64,000 nt of DNA from Oopsacas minuta. Its lineage: Eukaryota; Porifera; Hexactinellida; Lyssacinosida; Leucopsacidae. A program made the translations under genes and the position numbers. The notes under the pieces were generated by a model. It ran no database searches and was not told where the DNA came from. It was given only the letters and a program-made list of their open reading frames with translations. Positions 61,001 through 64,000 of the stretch are shown in pieces. The first letter of the stretch is position 1. Every line of letters begins with the position of its first letter. The stretch is taken from positions 186,001-250,000 of the forward strand of contig JAKMXF010000333.1 of NCBI GenBank assembly GCA_024704765.1, in the 5' to 3' direction.

Positions 61001-63998
61001 TTTGATATATACGCAAATATCAAATCTTATCAATGACTCTGTTCTAGATATACCTTTAAATTTATTGGACTTTTCTATTGCCAAATCTCTAGGAATCTGC
61101 ACTACTAGATCTAAATGTTATCTCAGCATTGCAAACAATTCAATATATGATATGGTTGGTTTAGGGCTAAGAGGAATAAGAGCAACTTCTGCAATCTCAG
61201 CTCGAATATACCTCCCAGACAACGCTGCACCATCACTTACTAATTTTCTCCAATTTAATGCTAGTAGCTATAGCCTGCGTCTTTCATTCGACGAAGCATT
61301 GCTGATATCCTCTTTTAATTCCTCTGCGCTCTCACTCACAACTATAATCCCTGAAACTTTACAAAGAGTTAATTTATTTGACAGTCAATCGTATCTTGTT
61401 AATCCATTTACCATCGAAATCGTGCTTTCAGAATCTGACAGATTTGCGTTACAATCTCATCTTCAAATATGCACATATAGGGGTAATTGTTACCTAATCC
61501 TTGAAGAAGGTTTCATTCAAGATTTGAACAACAATCCGTCAATCGGCAATTCTGGAATTATCACAGAAGTTTTTATTGATGACACAGTACAGCCGAATCT
61601 ACTAGAATTCAGTATTGACCTAAACTCGGCACTTTTATCACTTACATTCAGTGAAACTGTTAGTGCGAATAGTTTTAGTCCTAATGGGTTAGTGCTACAA
61701 AATTTACGGAACGGAACCCTTTTCTACCGTCTTACTACGAGCACTATTGATAATGTGGACGGAACTAATATCTCAGTAAATATTTCTGGACAAGATTTGA
61801 ATGCTATTAAATCTAAGCCCTTTATTAAGAGTATTTATGACACCTTTCTAGGCATAAGTAGTAGTGCATTCACAGATACAGCATTTGTGCCCAACTACGT
61901 TAAGCCTATCACTTTAGGACTAAACGTTTCTAGCTATATTTCAGATTCCACACCACCATACATTCAATCTTTTTCGTTGGATTTACAGGGGAGGACACTA
62001 AAACTGACCTTTACTGAGTCAATACTTGTTTCTTCCCTAAATGCTTCATTATTTAGTCTTCATTCAAATGTTATTGGCGGAGTTAGCATATCTGTCCTTG
62101 CATCATCAATCTTACCTGTTGATCCTCCTGATATCGGTTCCAAAATCGTCACAATATACCTTTCTCCTATATTCATTTCAGCTCTCAAGCTCAACTCATC
62201 AATTGCTACTTCTGTAGATTCAACTTTCCTCAGTTCTCTAGCGTTATCAGTCTTTGATACTGCTGGTAATCCTATCGGACCAACCCCACGCATTCAAGTC
62301 GAAAACATCATATTTGACAGCATATTCCCTGTATTATCTTCTTTCTCAATCGATATGGATAAAGGAATGCTTAATTTAACATTTTCAGATGTTATCCTCA
62401 TCAACACTTTCGATATTACCGCAGTTTTTGTTCAAAATTCCCGCTACTCTACAAGTTCGAATCGATTCCAGTTAACACAAGCCCAATCTTTTTACACACT
62501 CGACGGTTACTCAGTTGTTATTTACCTCGGATTCATTGATTTCGTTACAATAAAAGCTGCAGTTGGAGTTTCAGACAGTATTAACACAACATATCTTACT
62601 CTAAAAGCTCACGCAATAGATGATCATAATAACCGAGATGTTCAAGCCATCACTAATGGAAAAGCCCTTCGTGCATCGATTTTTATTTCAGATAATTCAC
62701 GTCCTGAATTGTTAAGTTACGAATTAGACATGGATTCCGGGACCCTTACTTTATCTTTTAATGATGCTCTTCAGGCATCATCATTTGATACTACACAACT
62801 AATTTTTCAAAACGAAATGGCTCTTAGCCAGAGCAATTCAACATTGCGTGTCATTGGAGGTGATTATATCCGCACTAATGAAGCGAATACTGTAGTGGTC
62901 ACTTTCAGTCTATCAAATCTTAATGATCTCAAGAGAAACATCTACTTAGCTACTCAAGAATCAAATACATATTTGTCATTCTCTAATCTTACTGTTAATG
63001 ATATTGCTAACAATTCTGTTGTAGAGATTTTAGCGGAGAATGCTCGAAGAGTAGATACTTTTGTTCAGGATGTTACTGGGCCTTATCTACAATCATATGA
63101 TTTGGATATGAATACCGGACTGATAACATTGCAATTTGATGAAACTATACTTTTATCCTCATTTAATCCTTCTGGAATTACTATTCTTAACAATGGAAAT
63201 ATGTCTCTATCTACTCAATATTTGGCCTTGACTGGTGGCATGTTAATTGGCCAAAATAATGATAACTTCTTGCTAAATATTCAATCTGACGATCTCAACA
63301 ATATTAAATCACAATTAAACCTTGCCACCAGCAAGAGTGATTCATATATTTGGTTTGATCAAACTGCATTTACTGATATGAATAGAAATGGTGTTCAGGT
63401 TCAATCTTTAGCTCTTCAAGTTTTCTCTTTCAGTCCTGATGTTACCAATCCAGCTGGCATTGGATTTGCGTTAAATATGAGTTCTCGTTTGCTGTATATC
63501 TACTTAACTGAATTCGCCAACATCGATACTATTAATCCATCAAAACTAACTCTCACTTCTTTGAGTAATGAAATTAGTAGTAATCACTCACTTATTAGCG
63601 GTACATTTGGATTATCGAATAATACGCTATTGGAGATTGAATTGTCTGATATTGATTATTATTCCATACAGCAATATCCAGGCTTAGCAACTTCTCCAGA
63701 AAACGTTTTCCTTACTCTTGATTCTGGCTTTATTTATGATGCAGCTAACAATCCGTCGAATGTTACACTAACTCCTCTTGTTATCAACAACTTTTTCCCA
63801 GATAATGTAAGACCTCAGCTTTTAAATTTCACTCTTGACATGGATTCCAATAGGCTGTATCTTGAGTTTAATGATGTTGTTAATATCTCCACTTTCAACC
63901 TAGAAGGATTAACATTAATCAGCTCTTTAAATAGCTCTTTTGCACAATCTGTCTCCTTACAATCTTCTTCCCTTTTCCAAACTGATACACTAAATATT
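3..63998 (+). CDS. Giant tandem Ig-like repeat protein (internal fragment, both ends outside window)
   Basis: Frame +3 is open across the window: 21,332 codons with no start or stop belonging to this gene. I found 172 unit anchors (the D or N in the turn of the first hairpin) from 333 to 63837. All lie at positions divisible by 3 and are 333-423 nt apart. One unit is about 124 aa. Approximate residues are: D-x-T-x-P 1-5; hairpin F-x-L-D-[LM]-N-x-G 10-17 and L-x-L-x-F-[SD]-E 19-25; V-N-x-S 27-30; I-T-L-Q 37-40; Y-x-L-T-G-G 52-57; D-L-N-x-I-K 76-81; L-A-T 85-87; N-x-T-[FY]-[LI]-S about 90-95; I-x-D-x-x-G-N 101-107; A-L-Q 117-119. F-S-E-x-V near the start and D-x-x-G-N near the end recall SbsA/Big_5 Ig-like domains (pattern only). 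No transmembrane segment, signal peptide or enzymatic motif is visible. The role is unknown; an extracellular fibre or adhesin is inferred. The open frame is near certain; the domain family is about 0.5. Confidence 0.96.
1035..1781 (+). other. Cysteine-unit duplex A, copy 1 (phases 1-2)
   Basis: Phase 1 has Cys codons at 1290 and 1314 (C-x7-C). Phase 2 has them at 1659 and 1677 (C-x5-C, C-F-T-R-G-S-C-Y). In the unit alignment the two cysteines replace the A of L-A-T and the T of N-x-T-F, so they bracket one loop and probably form a local disulfide. The phase-2 hairpin has one extra residue (F-V-E-L-N). Confidence 0.85.
2277..2498 (+). other. Long-range cysteine pair in phase 4, copy 1
   Basis: Cys codons are at 2277 (in A-D-C-S-N-L-S) and 2496 (in I-T-N-C-T-A-P). 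They are 73 residues apart and the first is exactly 30 residues after the unit anchor. They could link the middle of the unit to its tail. The only counterpart is in copy 2. Confidence 0.7.
2826..2885 (+). other. Phase-5 tail motif, copy 1
   Basis: The unit tail reads D-V-L-A-I-T-D-G-N-G-L-Q-A-S where most units have a shorter I-x-D-x-x-G-N tail. The same unit has F-N-D instead of F-S-E after the first hairpin. Confidence 0.8.
4008..4673 (+). other. Two consecutive short units (phases 9-10, copy 1)
   Basis: The units anchored at 4044 and 4377 are 111 residues each, the shortest in the window, through losses in the second half. The second has S-S-Q-D-T-G-S in place of D-L-N-x-I-K and lacks a clear N-x-T-F, but keeps F-D-E and D-H-A-G-N. 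Phase 9 and 10 units of the other copies are of ordinary length or, in copy 4 phase 10, longer. Confidence 0.75.
5046..5801 (+). other. Cysteine-unit duplex B, copy 1 (phases 12-13)
   Basis: Cys codons are at 5295 and 5313 (C-T-N-S-T-N-C-F) and at 5670 and 5688 (C-V-L-I-T-N-C-F). Each pair replaces the L-A-T / N-T-F positions. The phase-13 hairpin has the extra residue (F-I-L-L-N), as in phase 2. Confidence 0.85.
8481..8537 (+). other. Phase-21 extended first hairpin, copy 1
   Basis: The stretch from the hairpin F to the E of F-S-E is 19 residues against the usual 16; the turn reads E-T-L-G-L-N-L-A-N. Confidence 0.75.
9567..10286 (+). other. Cysteine-unit duplex A, copy 2
   Basis: Phase 1 Cys codons are at 9801 and 9825 (C-x7-C, the spacing also found in copy 1 only). 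Phase 2 Cys codons are at 10173 and 10191, in H-I-C-R-Y-R-G-N-C-Y. The R-G-N-C-Y ending recurs in five of the eight phase-2 units. Confidence 0.85.
10779..10991 (+). other. Long-range cysteine pair in phase 4, copy 2
   Basis: Cys codons are at 10779 (in S-G-C-T-N-T-S) and 10989 (in V-P-C-L-K-T), 70 residues apart. The first is again exactly 30 residues after the anchor at 10689. I did not see the pair in phase 4 of copies 3-8. Confidence 0.7.
11319..11378 (+). other. Phase-5 tail motif, copy 2
   Basis: Reads D-V-L-A-I-T-D-G-N-A-L-P-A-S, the closest relative of the copy 1 tail. The hairpin ends F-D-D. Confidence 0.8.
13596..14357 (+). other. Cysteine-unit duplex B, copy 2
   Basis: Cys codons are at 13857 and 13875 (C-F-E-I-A-D-C-F) and at 14229 and 14247 (C-R-Q-D-V-N-C-F). 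The phase-13 hairpin reads F-L-S-F-D, with the extra residue. Confidence 0.85.
16857..16880 (+). other. Isolated cysteine pair in phase 20, copy 2
   Basis: Cys codons are at 16857 and 16878, with six residues between them (C-T-P-P-L-F-F-F... region, then C-T-L-Y), at the same L-A-T / N-T-F site used by the A and B units. No other phase-20 unit in the window has it, so it looks like a copy-specific gain or a short unit conversion. Confidence 0.65.
17001..17072 (+). other. Phase-21 extended first hairpin, copy 2
   Basis: 24 residues from F to E against the usual 16. The turn includes T-D-E-F-N-V-G-T-A-D-H and keeps F-D-E at its end, so the extension sits in the loop rather than in the strands. 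Confidence 0.8.
18081..18818 (+). other. Cysteine-unit duplex A, copy 3
   Basis: Cys codons are at 18324 and 18342 (C-R-T-K-S-T-C-Y) and at 18696 and 18714 (H-I-C-T-Q-R-G-N-C-Y). The phase-2 hairpin reads F-V-E-F-N. Confidence 0.85.
19839..19898 (+). other. Phase-5 tail motif, copy 3
   Basis: Reads D-I-I-A-I-T-E-D-N then I-I-Q-A-S. The hairpin ends F-S-D. Confidence 0.8.
22095..22832 (+). other. Cysteine-unit duplex B, copy 3
   Basis: Cys codons are at 22344 and 22362 (C-L-T-S-S-N-C-F) and at 22710 and 22728 (C-T-V-R-E-L-C-A). The second pair has lost the aromatic that normally follows the second cysteine. The phase-13 hairpin reads F-I-D-I-N. Confidence 0.85.
24873..24980 (+). other. Helix-like insert in phase 19, copy 3
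   Basis: The unit anchored at 24702 is 423 nt long. Where D-L-N-x-I-K and N-x-T-F should be, it carries a Leu/Ile/Asp/Lys-rich segment (L-K-D-I-L-D-V-L-I-D-L-I-E-K-L), then P-T-H-N-E-Y-P-N. The heptad-like spacing of hydrophobics suggests an amphipathic helix in an otherwise all-beta protein. The tail before the next unit is also atypical. No other phase-19 unit shows this. Confidence 0.75.
25470..25544 (+). other. Phase-21 extended first hairpin, copy 3
   Basis: 25 residues, the longest of the seven. It has an S-S-S-G-H-R turn before a strand ending T-F-D-E. Confidence 0.8.
26577..27320 (+). other. Cysteine-unit duplex A, copy 4
   Basis: Cys codons are at 26823 and 26841 (C-N-N-R-S-D-C-F) and at 27198 and 27216 (C-R-T-R-G-S-C-Y, close to the copy 1 version). 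The phase-2 hairpin reads F-D-T-L-D. Confidence 0.85.
28359..28418 (+). other. Phase-5 tail motif, copy 4
   Basis: Reads D-I-I-A-I-T-D-G-N-G-L-Q-A-S after N-D-Y-R-G-V. The hairpin ends F-T-D. Confidence 0.8.
30075..30122 (+). other. Val/Cys/Tyr insert in phase 10, copy 4
   Basis: In the unit anchored at 29925, about 16 residues (I-I-V-V-V-V-C-Y-C-D-L-C-Y-C-N-G) interrupt the strand before the D-L-N position. Four cysteines lie at 30093, 30099, 30108 and 30114. The DNA holds a (GTA)3 run and a 10-base direct repeat (see next entry), so replication slippage is the likely origin. Length is a multiple of three and the frame stays open. Confidence 0.8.
30091..30115 (+). repeat. 10-bp direct repeat with 5-bp spacer inside the insert
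   Basis: TTTGTTATTG occurs at 30091-30100 and again at 30106-30115, separated by TGACC. It directly follows the GTA trinucleotide run at 30081-30089. Confidence 0.85.
30678..31403 (+). other. Cysteine-unit duplex B, copy 4
   Basis: Cys codons are at 30933 and 30951 (C-N-S-L-N-D-C-F) and at 31296 and 31314 (C-T-A-R-P-L-C-L). The aromatic after the last cysteine is missing, as in copy 3. The phase-13 hairpin reads F-S-L-F-D. Confidence 0.85.
34032..34091 (+). other. Phase-21 extended first hairpin, copy 4
   Basis: 20 residues with the turn S-S-P-A-G-L-V-G, ending Q-F-S-E. Confidence 0.8.
35136..35876 (+). other. Cysteine-unit duplex A, copy 5
   Basis: Cys codons are at 35385 and 35403 (C-I-S-S-S-R-C-Y) and at 35757 and 35775 (C-A-R-K-S-T-C-Y; the R-G of the phase-2 loop has drifted). 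The phase-2 hairpin reads F-S-S-I-D. Confidence 0.85.
36897..36956 (+). other. Phase-5 tail motif, copy 5 (diverged)
   Basis: Reads V-L-S-I-P-D-G-S-A-V-Q-A-S, same length and position with several substitutions. The hairpin ends F-N-D. Confidence 0.75.
39216..39959 (+). other. Cysteine-unit duplex B, copy 5
   Basis: Cys codons are at 39459 and 39477 (C-R-Q-N-G-T-C-F) and at 39828 and 39846 (C-L-R-N-F-L-C-F). The phase-13 hairpin reads F-I-Y-F-D. Confidence 0.85.
42591..42641 (+). other. Phase-21 first hairpin, copy 5 (one extra residue)
   Basis: 17 residues, turn L-P-N-G-L, ending I-L-D-E. The F of F-S-E is replaced. This is the weakest example. Confidence 0.6.
43680..44435 (+). other. Cysteine-unit duplex A, copy 6
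   Basis: Cys codons are at 43935 and 43953 (C-S-S-R-M-T-C-Y) and at 44313 and 44331 (H-I-C-T-Y-R-G-N-C-Y, almost identical to copies 2 and 8). The phase-2 hairpin reads F-V-S-F-D. Confidence 0.85.
45477..45533 (+). other. Phase-5 tail motif, copy 6 (strongly diverged)
   Basis: Reads L-G-I-G-D-R-F-A-L-L-A-S. It is recognised by position rather than sequence; the hairpin of this unit still ends F-N-D. Confidence 0.6.
47787..48545 (+). other. Cysteine-unit duplex B, copy 6
   Basis: Cys codons are at 48039 and 48057 (C-T-T-V-D-I-C-F) and at 48408 and 48426 (C-S-S-T-S-N-C-F). The phase-13 hairpin reads F-V-S-F-D. Confidence 0.85.
51156..51209 (+). other. Phase-21 extended first hairpin, copy 6
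   Basis: 18 residues, turn D-I-I-N-G-V-P-S, ending N-F-S-E. Confidence 0.7.
52227..52967 (+). other. Cysteine-unit duplex A, copy 7
   Basis: Cys codons are at 52473 and 52491 (C-S-S-N-L-T-C-F) and at 52845 and 52863 (C-S-Y-R-G-N-C-Y). The phase-2 hairpin reads F-N-S-I-D. Confidence 0.85.
54003..54062 (+). other. Phase-5 tail motif, copy 7
   Basis: Reads D-I-I-A-I-T-D-G-S-P-L-Q-A-N. The hairpin ends F-N-D. Confidence 0.8.
54759..54833 (+). other. Glycine-rich tail insert in phase 7, copy 7
   Basis: The unit anchored at 54480 is 414 nt long. Its tail, after N-T-F-L-S-L, carries G-M-Q-G-F-S-G-V-G-R-D-L-G-G-V-L-T-R in place of the short I-x-D-x-x-G-N segment. It is probably a flexible linker-like loop; other phase-7 units lack it. 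Confidence 0.7.
56334..57104 (+). other. Cysteine-unit duplex B, copy 7, first pair lost
   Basis: The phase-12 unit has no cysteine where all six other visible copies have a pair; the region near 56590-56625 reads L-T-G-G-P-P-F-F-S-F instead. Both cysteines are gone together, as expected if they were disulfide partners. Phase 13 keeps Cys codons at 56982 and 57000 (C-S-L-K-S-S-C-Y) and the extra hairpin residue (F-A-S-L-N). Confidence 0.85.
59742..59801 (+). other. Phase-21 extended first hairpin, copy 7
   Basis: 20 residues, turn T-M-E-G-G-H-I-P, ending Q-F-S-E. Confidence 0.8.
60840..61580 (+). other. Cysteine-unit duplex A, copy 8
   Basis: Cys codons are at 61098 and 61116 (C-T-T-R-S-K-C-Y) and at 61470 and 61488 (Q-I-C-T-Y-R-G-N-C-Y). 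The phase-2 hairpin reads F-L-Q-F-N. This marks the start of the eighth super-repeat. Confidence 0.85.
62619..62678 (+). other. Phase-5 tail motif, copy 8
   Basis: Reads D-V-Q-A-I-T-N-G-K-A-L-R-A-S. The hairpin ends F-S-D. Confidence 0.75.
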
Positions 63999-64000
63999 GT

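Larger units (their letters stand above)
60840..64000 (+). repeat. Super-repeat copy 8, 5' part (phases 1-9, cut by window end)
   Basis: Anchors, phases 1-9: 60876, 61257, 61617, 61980, 62352, 62727, 63105, 63474, 63837. Both opening cysteine units and the phase-5 tail are present, so the array continues in register past the right edge. The last complete codon is 63996-63998. Confidence 0.9.

Noticed and set aside
3-64000. Assembly artefact by duplicated contigs
   Set aside because: The 8.5-kb copies differ throughout in protein sequence, unit lengths and inserts, so they are not duplicated reads or haplotigs.
333-64000. D-x-[ND]-x-G in the first hairpin as a calcium-binding loop of RTX, dockerin or thrombospondin type
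   Set aside because: It occurs once per unit in a beta-hairpin turn, often with non-ligand residues in place of D/N. A simple turn explains it; calcium binding cannot be shown from sequence.
333-64000. Cadherin or fibronectin type III repeats
   Set aside because: No cadherin D-x-N-D-N-x-P or D-R-E motifs and no FnIII core Trp/Tyr pattern; F-S-E and D-x-x-G-N fit SbsA/Big_5-like domains better.
3-64000. CRISPR array, tRNA or rRNA genes, insertion sequences, origin of replication
   Set aside because: The direct repeats are long, diverged and coding, and every stretch is accounted for by the open frame; no structural RNA or transposase signature was seen.

Overview
The whole 64 kb window appears to lie inside one gene. 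Reading frame +3 (codons starting at positions divisible by 3) is open from base 3 to base 63998, giving 21,332 codons. No start, stop or intron was seen, and both ends of the gene lie outside the window. The visible part would be about 2.3 MDa of protein. No RNA genes, mobile elements, promoters or other genes were found; every other open stretch is an antisense or frame-shifted shadow of this frame.

The protein is a tandem array of a roughly 124-residue unit (mean 371.4 nt). I located 172 unit anchors by hand, and all fall in the same frame. The consensus runs: D-x-T-x-P, a beta hairpin (F-x-L-D-[LM]-N-x-G, then L-x-L-x-F-[SD]-E), V-N-x-S, I-T-L-Q, Y-x-L-T-G-G, D-L-N-x-I-K, L-A-T, N-[NDS]-T-[FY]-[LI]-S, I-x-D-x-x-G-N, A-L-Q. 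This resembles bacterial-type Ig-like (SbsA/Big_5-like) beta-sandwich domains. That family call rests on motif pattern only; no search was run.

Under the monomer is a higher-order repeat. Every 23rd unit carries the same idiosyncrasies, giving a super-repeat of about 8.54 kb (about 2,848 aa). The window holds the tail of one copy (3-1034), seven full copies (1035-60839) and the first nine units of an eighth. Phases are numbered 1-23 from the first cysteine unit. Phase-specific marks are: a C-x5-C pair in phases 1, 2, 12 and 13; an extra residue in the first hairpin in phases 2, 13 and 15; F-x-D instead of F-S-E in phases 5 and 16; an A-I-T-D-G-N-type tail in phase 5; and a lengthened first hairpin in phase 21. 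Phases 1/2/5 match 12/13/16, so the 23-mer itself looks like 11 + 12 units from an older duplication. Super-repeats 1 and 2 share extra derived traits and are probably sisters. Sequence divergence between copies is high, so the array is old and not recently homogenised.

The organism cannot be named from the sequence. The DNA is AT-rich, the protein is Ser/Thr/Asn-rich, and N-x-S/T sequons recur at fixed unit positions. This suits a secreted glycoprotein of an aquatic eukaryote (a sponge- or protist-like genome is my guess), but a giant adhesin of a low-GC prokaryote is not excluded. The likely role is a very long extracellular or cell-surface fibre or adhesin. No catalytic motif was seen.
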